Positions 43,812 to 52,124 of a DNA stretch of 64,000 nucleotides are shown in pieces. The notes under the pieces are model-generated. The model made no database searches and was not told the origin of the DNA. It worked only from the letters and a program-made list of their open reading frames with translations. The translations under genes and the position numbers were made by a program. The DNA is taken from contig CAIZFH010000048.1 of NCBI GenBank assembly GCA_903932155.1, positions 26,748 to 90,747 on the forward strand, written 5' to 3'. Position 1 is the stretch's first letter. Each line of letters starts with the position of its first letter. The DNA is from an uncultured Granulicella sp. Its GTDB lineage: Bacteria; Acidobacteriota; Terriglobia; Terriglobales; Acidobacteriaceae.

Positions 43812-43840
43812 TTGACCACTTGGACCGACTTCCGTAGCAT
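43812..43840 (+). promoter_or_regulatory. promoter module for precursor gene 2
   Basis: TTGACC (43812-43817), 17-nt spacer containing CCGACTTC, TAGCAT (43835-43840), 69 bases before the ATG. AGAGTTT follows 13 bases later, versus 14 in the first copy. Confidence 0.55.
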
Positions 43841-43909
43841 GGACGGCAGTCATAGAGTTTACATCCTGATTTTGATTGACTTTCAGGCCGTACTTGCCGG
43901 GGAATAATC

Positions 43910-44077
43910 ATGGCAATTTCTAGGGAAGTTGAACCTATATCTCCGTGTTTAGCGGAGAAGAAGCTCTGGACCGCGCCGGTACTGGAGACGATTCCGGTGC
44001 GTGCAGCGATGGGAGCCCAGGCGGGGAACAAGTGCGACAAGCACGGATCGCTCTCCCATGGCTCGGGATGTCCGTGA
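43910..44077 (+). CDS. candidate lasso-peptide precursor 2
   Basis: 55 codons. From the leader motif onward (W-T-A-P-V-L-E-T-I-P-V-R) it matches precursor 1; the first 17 residues differ. The core starts at Gly35: ring segment GAQAGNKCD with Asp9, then a 12-residue tail with HGSLSHG, Cys20 and a final Pro. Ring Cys8 and tail Cys20 again allow a single disulfide. Compared with peptide 1, Ser2 is Ala2, Phe11 is His11 and the tail is two residues shorter. GGGGA lies about 8 nt before the ATG. Conservation concentrated in the core and the adjacent leader is the pattern expected of paralogous RiPP precursors. Confidence 0.75.
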   Translation: MAISREVEPISPCLAEKKLWTAPVLETIPVRAAMGAQAGNKCDKHGSLSHGSGCP

Positions 44078-44147
44078 TAGTGAATGTGGGGTACTGGTGT
44101 AGTAGAACGGTTTTTTGCTCCACAAGGTATTCTGAGCAGGGTGCTGC

Positions 44148-46094
44148 TTGAGCGCAATCTGCGGATTCTGGCTGCTGCACGGTGATGCCAACCCACGGTC
44201 GGTGTGTGAGCGGATGTTGCATTCGCTGGCTGCTCACGGTTCAGATGGCTGTGGCCTGCTTGCTATCGAGCAGGTTGCGCTGGGGCATCGACTGCTGAAG
44301 ATTACAGCGGAAGACGAGCTGGAGTCGCAGCCCCTTGCGTCGCATTCTCTCTTAATAGATTCGGCCCACGATGCAGCGGTCTGGCTGGTGGCGGACGCGC
44401 GCATCGATAATCGCACCCAGATTGCGGCAGAGTGTGGAATCTCCGCGGGCGAGGCGGCTGGAATGGCGGACTCGGCGTTTGTGCTGAGGGCATGGCTGCG
44501 CTGGGGACAGGTGTGCGTCGAGCATCTGGTGGGGTCGTTTGCCTTCGCGGTGTGGGACGTGCGCGCCGAGAGGTTCTTCTTGGCGCGCGACCACGTGGGC
44601 GACCGTCCGCTCTACTATTGCAAGTCCGCGGATAGCTTTGCGTTTGCGACAACGGCCCGGGCGATTCGCGCGTGCCCAGGGATTTCTAGTGAGTTGGACG
44701 AACGGCAGCTTGCGCGCGACCTGATCGGCCTACCGCCAGAGTTTTCCCGGACACGCTTTCGCGAAGTACAGGCTGTGGCTCCTGGACATTGTATGGTGGT
44801 GGATCGAGATGGTGCCACCCAGCGACGCTACTGGCAGATCGATTCGCTGCGGCCAGTGCGATTCGCGCGCGACGACGAGTATATCGAGGCGTTTCTGGAG
44901 ATATTCGACGAAGCGGTGCGCTGCCGTCTGCGCACATCCGGCGGCGTTGCCACCGAGCTGAGCGCAGGGCTGGACAGCGGCGCGGTAGCAGCCACTGCGG
45001 CGCGTCTGCTGGCGGCTGAAGGCGCAAACCTTGCGGCCTACACGGCGGTTCCGTGCGCTGACTTCTCCGGGATTGTACCGACGGGACTGATCGGCGATGA
45101 GGGGCCCTATGCCGCCGAGGTGGCCGCGCACTACCCCAATATGCGTCACATCCTTGTGGACGCCAGCGGTTCCGACATGCTGCGCGAACTGGAACGCATC
45201 TTTCCCCTGCTCGACCTGCCGCACGCCGCTGCACTCAACAATGTGTGGGGAAATCTGATTCTGGACCACGCCGCAGCCAACGGGGTGAAGGTGATGCTGA
45301 ACGGAGCGCTGGGCAACTTCGCCTTTAGCTATCAGGGCGAGGACCTGCTGCACCAGACATTCCGCAGCGGTCGCTGGCTGGCTATACTCGGCCAGGCCTG
45401 GCGATTGCGTCGCATGGGGATCTCCTCGGGGCGCAACGCCGCGTCGCAGACGATCTTTGCGGTGCTTCCATGGGTCTTGCGAAGGCGCATCGATCCGCTG
45501 ATTCGCAACGTACAACTTGGCTGGAGCGCCATTCGGCCAGACCGCGCGCGCGAGATGCATGCGGTCGATCAGTTCCGCCGCTATCTCTTCACCCACACAA
45601 GCGGGCTGCCGCGCCTGATGGCGACGAACTTCCAGCAGAACCAGTACGGCGACTACAACGCAGCGACAAGTGCAGGCTGGGGCATCGAGGCGCGCGACCC
45701 AACTTCAGACAAGCGGGTATTCGAGTTCTGCGCGGCGATTCCGCAGGAGCAGTTTGTAGTGGGTGGCCAGGGTCGGTCGCTGGCGCGGCGCGCGATGCGT
45801 GGGCGTCTGCCCGATGCCACACTCAAACGCCGACAGAAGGGAACGCAGGCCGCCGACTGGTACGAGAGCCTGAACAGAATCCGCGGCGAACTGATAGCGG
45901 AACTCACACTTCAGATGCAGAGCCCCGGCGCACGCGGGCTGATTGACCTGGATCGTCTGCGTAGCGCGCTCGACCAGTGGCCAAAGACGGCACAAGAGGC
46001 GGCGCAGCAGGACGGAATCTATGACTCGGCGATCTCGCGCGGTATGGCAGTGGGCACCTTCATCCGTCGCGTAGAAAAAGAGGCAAGCCAGTAG
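44148..46094 (+). CDS. asparagine synthetase-like lasso cyclase (McjC-type)
   Basis: 648 residues with a class II glutamine amidotransferase N-domain (MSAICGFW; the Cys is residue 5, not residue 2) and an asparagine-synthetase domain with the ATP-binding SAGLDSG loop at 272-278. In lasso clusters this enzyme adenylates the Asp/Glu side chain and closes the ring on the core N-terminus. Homology alone would equally fit AsnB; the two small precursors just upstream and the protease/exporter downstream point to cyclase. The start is TTG at 44148, 70 bases after precursor 2, with a weak AGCAGGG upstream. Confidence 0.8.
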   Translation: MSAICGFWLLHGDANPRSVCERMLHSLAAHGSDGCGLLAIEQVALGHRLLKITAEDELESQPLASHSLLIDSAHDAAVWLVADARIDNRTQIAAECGISAGEAAGMADSAFVLRAWLRWGQVCVEHLVGSFAFAVWDVRAERFFLARDHVGDRPLYYCKSADSFAFATTARAIRACPGISSELDERQLARDLIGLPPEFSRTRFREVQAVAPGHCMVVDRDGATQRRYWQIDSLRPVRFARDDEYIEAFLEIFDEAVRCRLRTSGGVATELSAGLDSGAVAATAARLLAAEGANLAAYTAVPCADFSGIVPTGLIGDEGPYAAEVAAHYPNMRHILVDASGSDMLRELERIFPLLDLPHAAALNNVWGNLILDHAAANGVKVMLNGALGNFAFSYQGEDLLHQTFRSGRWLAILGQAWRLRRMGISSGRNAASQTIFAVLPWVLRRRIDPLIRNVQLGWSAIRPDRAREMHAVDQFRRYLFTHTSGLPRLMATNFQQNQYGDYNAATSAGWGIEARDPTSDKRVFEFCAAIPQEQFVVGGQGRSLARRAMRGRLPDATLKRRQKGTQAADWYESLNRIRGELIAELTLQMQSPGARGLIDLDRLRSALDQWPKTAQEAAQQDGIYDSAISRGMAVGTFIRRVEKEASQ

Positions 46095-46106
46095 CGCGGG
46101 AGCGTA

Positions 46107-46682
46107 TCAGACGCGGCCGGCGAACTCACGGGTCTCGGTGGAGACCTTCACCTTTTCACCCTCTTTGATGAAGAGGGGAACGCGGATCTCGAGGCCCGTC
46201 TGTAACCGCGCGGCCTTGGTGACGCTGCCGCTGGACGTATCGCCGCGTACCGCAGGTTCGGTATGGACAACGTCCAACTCCACGAAGATGGGCAGTTGCA
46301 GGCCAATGGGATTGCCGTTGTACTTGTGCAACTGGACCAGCAGGCCATCGGTGAGGTAATCCATCGCATTGCCCAGCATCTCGCCTGTCAGGGTGAGGGT
46401 CTCGTAGCTCTCCTGATCCAGAAAGTAGGAGCCGTCGTTGTCGCTGTACAGGTAGGTGGCCGGCACCAGAACAAGGTCGGGTTCCTTGAACTTGTCGCCG
46501 GCCTTGAAGGTCTTGTCGAAGACCGCGCCGGTCAGCAGGTTGCGCATCTTGAGGCGGACCAGGGTTTGGCCGCCACGCGCGGTGGGCGTATTCACCTCGG
46601 CACCCAGACAGGCGTAGGGCGTGTTTTCCATCTCAAACAGGGTCTTGCGTTTGACGTCGATTGCGTCGATCAGGGCGGCCAT
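46107..46682 (-). CDS. elongation factor P-like protein (EfpL/YeiP type)
   Basis: A 191-residue three-domain EF-P-family protein that enters the ribosomal E site to relieve stalling. The tip loop of domain I reads NTPTARGGQTLVRLKM, matching the SPTARGGATLYKM loop of E. coli YeiP/EfpL rather than the lysine loop of classical EF-P; Arg is at the tip. The C-terminal part (TGLEIRVPLFIKEGEKVKVSTETREFAGRV) is the conserved EF-P OB domain. GAGGAG lies only 3 nt before this ATG, so the start is slightly uncertain. It lies on the opposite strand between the cyclase and exporter genes of the RiPP cluster and is probably unrelated to them. Confidence 0.85.
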   Translation of the reverse strand: MAALIDAIDVKRKTLFEMENTPYACLGAEVNTPTARGGQTLVRLKMRNLLTGAVFDKTFKAGDKFKEPDLVLVPATYLYSDNDGSYFLDQESYETLTLTGEMLGNAMDYLTDGLLVQLHKYNGNPIGLQLPIFVELDVVHTEPAVRGDTSSGSVTKAARLQTGLEIRVPLFIKEGEKVKVSTETREFAGRV

Positions 46683-46837
46683 GAACTCCTCGTACTCTTC
46701 GTTTCTGGATTTGCATCGAGGGCAGGCCGGCAGCGAGAGCGAATGCAGACGTGGTCCTGGATTCCTCTCAAGTATAAGCGGTGGAACTCGCCGAGGGAGA
46801 GATGGCGGGGTGGGCTGGGAGTGGTAACGTAGCAACC

Positions 46838-48754
46838 ATGCACTCTCCCGCCTCGCCGAACCCCGACTCAGTGGCCGCGGAAGGAATTTTGCAGGCAAGC
46901 GGCAACAGCGGCTCGACCTGGCGAACGGCGCTGCGGCTGGTGCGGTTTTCGGCCGGCGTGAACCCGCGCGCGTTCGCGCTGACCGTGACAATCGCGCTGG
47001 CCGGTTCGCTGGCTGAGGGCGTGGGGCTGGTGCTGTTGCTGCCACTGCTCTCGGTCGCCGGAATGAACTTTACCGGCCCGTCCGCGGCCAGTCGATTGAG
47101 CGGAGCATCGCAGCGGCTGCTGGTAAGCGCCGGAGTGCCGCACTCGCTGTGGCTGCCGGTGGTGCTGGGTGTCTTTCTGGTGACGGGCGCGCTGCGCTCC
47201 ATGCTGCGCCGTTCGCAGTCGATGATGGCATTCACCACGACGACGCGGGTGAATCTGGCGTTGAGCCAACGGGTGTATGAGTCGGTGGTGAAGGCGCAGT
47301 GGGGGTTCCTGGTACGCCAGCGCTCGGGACGACTGACCCATCTGCTTACCGGGGAGTTGCGAGCCGTTTCGGACGCGATCAGCCTGTCGCTCACGCTGAT
47401 CAATCTGGGTTGTCTGTCGTTGCTGTATCTGGCGATTGCGCTGAAGCTCTCCGCGCCGATGACGTTATTGGTGATGGCAATGGGCGGCGCGTTGTTGCTG
47501 CTGGAGAGGCGCTCGCTGGGGCGTGTGAGGGCGAGCGGCAAAGGCTACTCGCAGAGCGTGGGCGAGGTCTACGCGGCCACCGAGGAGCATCTGAGCAACC
47601 TGAAGAGCGTGAAGACCTGCGATGCAGAGCAGCGCGATGTGCGGCAGTTCGCTGAGCTGTGCGACAAGATGGCGCGCCACGCCGTGGGCACCGCGAAACA
47701 GCAGGCGGCTTCGACCTTCCGCTTCGAGGTGGGAACTCTGGCGGCACTCGGCGCGGTGATCTTCCTGGCGCTGGGCGTAATTCATGTGCAGGCGGCAACC
47801 ATGCTTCTGCTGCTCGCGATCTTTACCCGGCTGATGCCGCAGATGGCCGCCGTGCAGAGCATGACACACCAGTTCGCCAGTATTCTGCCCTCGTTCGACC
47901 ATGTGTTGGCGATTGAGGCGGAGTGCGTGGCCCATGCCGAGCCTCAGCCGCTCGAAGCCGCTTCGGCGGAGACTGCTGTTATCGGCCGGCTCAGCCTGCA
48001 ACACGAGTTTCGATTGGACGATGTGTGGTTCTCCTACGAGACATCCGACAGCGATCGCGGGCAGGAATCTGTTCTTCGCCGACCCGAATTTGTCCTTCGC
48101 GGCATTGACCTCGCGATCGAGGCGGGAGTGCTGACTACAGTAGTTGGACCGTCCGGTGCTGGCAAGAGCACCATCGCCGACCTGGTTAACGGGCTTCTAC
48201 TGCCAACAGGCGGACATCTTCTGCTGGACGGTCGCGTGCTATCTGCTGCCGAGGCTCGGCAATGGCGACGCCAGGTGGGTTACGTGGGCCAGGAGACGGT
48301 GCTCTTCCACCAGAGCGTGCGCGATAACCTGCTGTGGGCAAAGCCGGACGCAACCGACAATGAGTTGCGCGAGGCGCTGCTGCATGCCTCGGCTGGCTTT
48401 GTCTACGAGATGAAAGGTGGCCTGGAGTCGGTTGTCGGCGACCGCGGAGTACTGCTCTCCAGCGGGCAGCGGCAGCGTATCTCGTTGGCGCGCGCGCTGC
48501 TGCGCAAGCCAACACTGCTGATTCTGGATGAGGCGACCAATGCGCTGGATGTGGAGAACGAGGCGCGTATTCTGGATGCGATACGTGACGTGATGCGAAG
48601 CTCCCAGCAGACAGGCCGTGGTGCGCTCACGGTCCTGATGATTGCGCATCGTCCCAGCGCGGTGCGTCGAGCAGACCGCATCTTCGAACTGGAAGATGGC
48701 CGTGTCGTTCGTTCCGGAACATGGCAGGAACTGAACCGCGAGATGCAGCAATGA
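46838..48754 (+). CDS. ABC exporter (fused permease-ATPase), lasso D-type
   Basis: About 638 residues. A six-helix ABC membrane domain (FALTVTIALAGSLAEGVGLVLLLPLL is the first helix) is fused to an ATPase with Walker A GPSGAGKSTIADL, signature LSSGQRQRISLARALL and Walker B LLILDEATNALD. In lasso clusters a protein of this architecture (McjD) exports the mature peptide and gives immunity. It is coupled to the downstream protease gene by an ATGA overlap, the main reason to link it to the cluster. The ATG at 46838 is chosen; the open frame starts at 46781. Confidence 0.85.
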   Translation: MHSPASPNPDSVAAEGILQASGNSGSTWRTALRLVRFSAGVNPRAFALTVTIALAGSLAEGVGLVLLLPLLSVAGMNFTGPSAASRLSGASQRLLVSAGVPHSLWLPVVLGVFLVTGALRSMLRRSQSMMAFTTTTRVNLALSQRVYESVVKAQWGFLVRQRSGRLTHLLTGELRAVSDAISLSLTLINLGCLSLLYLAIALKLSAPMTLLVMAMGGALLLLERRSLGRVRASGKGYSQSVGEVYAATEEHLSNLKSVKTCDAEQRDVRQFAELCDKMARHAVGTAKQQAASTFRFEVGTLAALGAVIFLALGVIHVQAATMLLLLAIFTRLMPQMAAVQSMTHQFASILPSFDHVLAIEAECVAHAEPQPLEAASAETAVIGRLSLQHEFRLDDVWFSYETSDSDRGQESVLRRPEFVLRGIDLAIEAGVLTTVVGPSGAGKSTIADLVNGLLLPTGGHLLLDGRVLSAAEARQWRRQVGYVGQETVLFHQSVRDNLLWAKPDATDNELREALLHASAGFVYEMKGGLESVVGDRGVLLSSGQRQRISLARALLRKPTLLILDEATNALDVENEARILDAIRDVMRSSQQTGRGALTVLMIAHRPSAVRRADRIFELEDGRVVRSGTWQELNREMQQ

Positions 48755-49242
48755 GATCGCTCACAAAATACGTTCGGCGTGGTCCAGCGGAGCTTCTGCT
48801 GGCCGCGGAGGCACTGTTTTTGCTGGCGTTCTTCCACGTCTGCCTCCTGGTGTTTCCGGTATACCGAATCATTCGCGCGATCACACGAGGGCCTGCGGTA
48901 GAACACCACGACGAAGAGGCGGAGGCGGGCGAGAGCGAGATGCGGGCGATGAATGATGTGGAGCGAACGGCCGAGACGCAATCGGATGAGGTCGCGCTCC
49001 GTGTGCGCTGGGCGGTTGAGGCCGTTGCGCGCCACTCGCCAATTGCCTTCGTCTGCTTCCCGCAGACACTTGCGGGCTACACCATGCTGCGGCGCCGCGG
49101 AGTGCCCAGCACGATGGTCTACGGTGTGGCGCGATCGCCCGCCAACAAACTGACGGCGCACACATGGCTGATGATGGGCGACAGGGTCGTTCTGGGTGGT
49201 GAGGGCTCCGCGCAGTTCAAGCCGGTGGAGCGGTGGGGATGA
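48751..49242 (+). CDS. lasso peptide leader protease B2 (McjB C-terminal/transglutaminase-like)
   Basis: 163 residues. One N-terminal hydrophobic segment (LLLAAEALFLLAFFHVCLLVF) and a short charged linker precede the transglutaminase-like protease core: Cys102 in VCFPQTLAGYTMLRRRGVPS, His137 in LTAHTWL and Asp144 in MMGDRVVLGG. The C-LxxA-x-LRRRG ... HxW ... D pattern is that of the B2/McjB C-terminal proteases that remove the lasso leader. Split systems use a separate RRE protein (B1) to deliver the precursor; none is visible here. The start overlaps the exporter stop by 4 nt. Confidence 0.8.
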   Translation: MRSLTKYVRRGPAELLLAAEALFLLAFFHVCLLVFPVYRIIRAITRGPAVEHHDEEAEAGESEMRAMNDVERTAETQSDEVALRVRWAVEAVARHSPIAFVCFPQTLAGYTMLRRRGVPSTMVYGVARSPANKLTAHTWLMMGDRVVLGGEGSAQFKPVERWG

Positions 49243-49292
49243 GAAACAGTGGTGAGTAGTGAGTTATGAGCTGCCAGGATGGGCAGGTGCGA

Positions 49293-49952
49293 TCAGGCGG
49301 ACTTGGCCTGTTGCAGCAGGTTGCTGGCATGGGCGGCGGCTTCAGCCAGCACGCGGTGGTGGATGGTGAAGAGCGCGAGTTCCAGCCGGTCGCTGACTCC
49401 GGTTTTGTCGTAGATGCTGCGCAGGTAGTTCTTGATCACCTGCTCCTTGGTGTTGAGCTGGCTGGCGATGAGCTTGTTCTTGCATCCCTGCACAATGAGC
49501 GCGACGATTTGAATCTCCTTGGGGGTAAGGCGGTCGCGCACGCGCGCGCCTACTAGGTCCTGTGCCAGGATGGAGGTGACGTTGCTGTGCTGGAAGGAGT
49601 GCTGCCCTGAGGCGACGCGGCGGATGCACTCCAGCAGGCCGGAGCCGGCGACATTGCGATAGAGCACGCCATCAAGGGAGTGCGCCAGTTCTTCCGGAAC
49701 TTCCGATCCGTTTTCGGCGATGTAGATGGTGCGTATGCCCGCCGAACGGGCGCGGGCGGTCACGGCACCGGCGTCCAACTGCATGCTGGATGAAAAAAGT
49801 AGAATGGTGCCTCGCCCAGTATCGATGGCGCTGCTGAGGCGGGCGAGGTCATCGCATTGGGCAACGATGCGCATGTCGTCTTCCAGCGCGAGGACACGTG
49901 CCGCGCCTGCGCGGAAGATTGCCTGGTTGTCGGCAAGGATGATTCGTATCAT
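49293..49952 (-). CDS. atypical NarL/FixJ-type response regulator
   Basis: 219 residues: a receiver-like domain (1-125) and a LuxR HTH (141-200, LTPKEIQIVALIVQGCKNKLIASQLNTKEQVIKNYL). The receiver lacks key residues: the acidic pair is Asp8-Asn9, the phospho-acceptor Asp position reads LLFSSSMQ (Ser in place of Asp), and the conserved Lys is Arg99. It is therefore probably not activated by phosphorylation. Start ATG at 49952 with GGGAGG 8 nt upstream. No histidine kinase is adjacent. It is convergent with the RiPP protease gene and might regulate that cluster, which is inference. Confidence 0.85.
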   Translation of the reverse strand: MIRIILADNQAIFRAGAARVLALEDDMRIVAQCDDLARLSSAIDTGRGTILLFSSSMQLDAGAVTARARSAGIRTIYIAENGSEVPEELAHSLDGVLYRNVAGSGLLECIRRVASGQHSFQHSNVTSILAQDLVGARVRDRLTPKEIQIVALIVQGCKNKLIASQLNTKEQVIKNYLRSIYDKTGVSDRLELALFTIHHRVLAEAAAHASNLLQQAKSA

Positions 49953-50345
49953 CGAAAGAGCCTCCCTGGACGACATACGCCGCCAGTCCTCTCATCGGCG
50001 AAGGGAGCGCGAGGGAACGGCATGTCTGTTATTCGTACAGATGCCGGCTTCGGCCAGAATCCGCAAATCTATCCATACTCAATGTTAACGCGGGCAGGGT
50101 GGTCCTGAACTACGACATTTGGGTCTACTCCGTCCCCGGGAAGATTGCAGGGTGGATGGATGCTTGCCCTTGTGCATCGCACTCCGCGCCAGCTACAGTT
50201 TCACAGACGAAACTATTTTCCATGGCATCGTCTCCTATGTATTCCTCTGGCGCACGAATCTGGCCGGCACTTCGCTCAGTCTCCATGCAGCTCTGCGCAG
50301 TGAATGAATCTCCTCAACAGTGTATTTGCCTTTTAGGAGCAGCGA
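49953..50345. other. intergenic region between regulator and pectin-degradation genes
   Basis: 393 bases with divergent transcription on both sides. Apart from one RBS-supported short frame on the minus strand (50125-50223), I see no gene, RNA or repeat. Promoters for the response regulator and the PL22 gene should lie here. Confidence 0.35.
50125..50223 (-). CDS. possible small peptide (32 codons)
   Basis: ATG at 50223 with AGGAG 8 nt upstream; it encodes MENSFVCETVAGAECD followed by an Ala/Gly/Ile/Pro-rich end. It has two Cys and lies on the same strand as, and upstream of, the atypical response regulator. There is no homologue in the window and the frame is short, so it may be chance. Confidence 0.2.
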   Translation of the reverse strand: MENSFVCETVAGAECDAQGQASIHPAIFPGTE

Positions 50346-52004
50346 ATGGCTTCCCGCCCCAGCATCAGATTGCGACTCACCGGCCTTGTTAGAACAACTT
50401 CCAGTTACAGACTTACTCTTCTGTTCTGCCTGCTTGTGCTTGCCCCACTGACCCGGCTGGTCTTGCACGCGCCAAATCTTACCGCGCAGATGCAGAGCGA
50501 CAATAAGCCGTCTGAAAGCGGAGCCGTGCCGCCAAAGAGTTGGATCGACAAGGATACCGGACATCGCGTGTGGCGCGTCTCCGACGAGCCCAACTCCGGC
50601 GCGTTCTACTTCAATGTGAATGCCTTCACGCCGGACAACAAGCAGATGGTGTATAACTCGCCGGACGGTATTCGCGTGCTCGACCTGGCCACCATGACGA
50701 CCAAAATGCTGGTACCGAACACTCCTGTGCCTGCTCCCGTTGCTACGGATGCTGCAGGAGGCGGGGGAGCGGGACGGGGCGGTCGCGGTGGTGGCGGAGC
50801 CCGCGCCATTGTCGTCGGCCACAAGACCAACAGCATCTTCTTCACTCGCACAGACCCGGCGACGCGCAGTAATGCGGTGTACAAGGCGGACACCAATACC
50901 GGCGCAGTGACCAAGCTGATCGACCTACCGCCTCGGGTCAGCATCTCCAGCGTGAACGCGGACGAGACGCTGGGCGTAGGGACGTATAACGCGGCGGACT
51001 GTCCAGGCGGCAATCCGAATGCGCCGCACGCATTTCTTGCCGCACCTGCCGGAGGCTCCGGACGAGGTGGTCGAGGTGGCCGGGGCGCTCAGCCATTGCC
51101 GGCGACTCCTTCCGCGGCTGGAACCGCAGCAGCGGCCGCCAACCCAACACTGGGCGGCGCCAATGTGCAGTCTGACAGCAAGGGCCAAATGATGGAACAA
51201 CGACTGGCTGCGCATACTCCGGTCGTGATGTTCACCATCCGTCTGGTGCCGGGTCCGAATGGCCAGAAGGCGGGCTATATTCATCCGCTGTTTCATTCCA
51301 CAGACTGGATCGGCCACATGCTCTTCTCTCCCACCAATCCGGACCTGATCCTGTACTGTCACGAAGGCATGTGGCAGAAGGTGGACCGCATCTGGTTGAT
51401 CCACACGGATGGGACCCATCAGCAGCTCATCCACAAGCGCACCATGGTGATGGAGATCGCCGGGCACGAGTTCTGGGGGCTGGACGGAAAGACCATCTGG
51501 TACGACTGGCAGTATCCCAAGGGAGAGGACTTCTTCGTCGCCAGCTACAACCTGGAGACGCATAAGCGCGTTGCCTATCACCTGCAGCGCAACGAATGGT
51601 CGATCCACTTCAACCTGACCAAAGACCTCGACCTCTTCTGCGGCGATGGCGGCGACTCCGGGCAGGTGGCGCAGGCGCCGGACGGCCAGTGGATCGAGCT
51701 CTTCCGTCCGCAAATGATCGGCGGCACCGAGGGCGCGCTGACCGGACCTAACTTCTTCCAGCCAGGGATATTCCACTCCGAGCACCTGGTCAACATGGCG
51801 CACCAGAACTACCGCGCTGAACCGAACCCTCGCTTCTCGCCGGACAAGAAGTACGTTTTCTTTACCAGCAATATGTTTGGCCGCAGCTATGTCTTCGCGG
51901 CTGAAGTAGCCAAAGCCACCGACCTCTCCGGTGCTGTATCCACGCCGGAGCTGGCCACCAAGTACAACCCCATCATGCCCACGCCGACGACGACTGAAAA
52001 ATGA
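50346..52004 (+). CDS. oligogalacturonate lyase family protein (PL22-like)
   Basis: A 552-residue secreted beta-propeller enzyme. It opens with a membrane/signal segment (LTLLFCLLVLAPLTRLVLHA), then the PL22 start WIDKDTGHRVWRVSDEPNSGAFYFNVNAFTPD and repeated blades with DL..G / HTDG signatures. Late motifs are HSTDWIGHMLFSPTNPDLI, GHEFWGLDGKTIWYDWQYP and HLVNMAHQNYRAEPNPRFSPDKKYVFFTSNM. PL22 enzymes cleave oligogalacturonides from pectin by beta-elimination. Two Gly/Arg-rich low-complexity inserts (AGRGGRGGGGARA and GRGGRGGRGAQP) interrupt the fold. A GH2 gene follows 120 bases downstream. Confidence 0.82.
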   Translation: MASRPSIRLRLTGLVRTTSSYRLTLLFCLLVLAPLTRLVLHAPNLTAQMQSDNKPSESGAVPPKSWIDKDTGHRVWRVSDEPNSGAFYFNVNAFTPDNKQMVYNSPDGIRVLDLATMTTKMLVPNTPVPAPVATDAAGGGGAGRGGRGGGGARAIVVGHKTNSIFFTRTDPATRSNAVYKADTNTGAVTKLIDLPPRVSISSVNADETLGVGTYNAADCPGGNPNAPHAFLAAPAGGSGRGGRGGRGAQPLPATPSAAGTAAAAANPTLGGANVQSDSKGQMMEQRLAAHTPVVMFTIRLVPGPNGQKAGYIHPLFHSTDWIGHMLFSPTNPDLILYCHEGMWQKVDRIWLIHTDGTHQQLIHKRTMVMEIAGHEFWGLDGKTIWYDWQYPKGEDFFVASYNLETHKRVAYHLQRNEWSIHFNLTKDLDLFCGDGGDSGQVAQAPDGQWIELFRPQMIGGTEGALTGPNFFQPGIFHSEHLVNMAHQNYRAEPNPRFSPDKKYVFFTSNMFGRSYVFAAEVAKATDLSGAVSTPELATKYNPIMPTPTTTEK

Positions 52005-52124
52005 TCCCGTCGTAGCCTTTCTGCGCATAGTATGGATACGGGTTTTCTGGCCCCCTTTACTGGAGGGCTGGGAAATCGCACGGACACGAACTGTTTACCC
52101 CTGCATCAACCCAAGAGGACCATC

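Noticed and set aside
43575-43907. 110-codon ORF overlapping precursor 1
   Set aside because: Different frame, no similarity to known proteins, weak start context; the precursor frames have homology to each other and shared promoters.
44148-46094. Primary asparagine synthetase AsnB
   Set aside because: The Cys is residue 5 instead of the processed N-terminus and the neighbours are RiPP genes; the cyclase role is more likely, though not proven.
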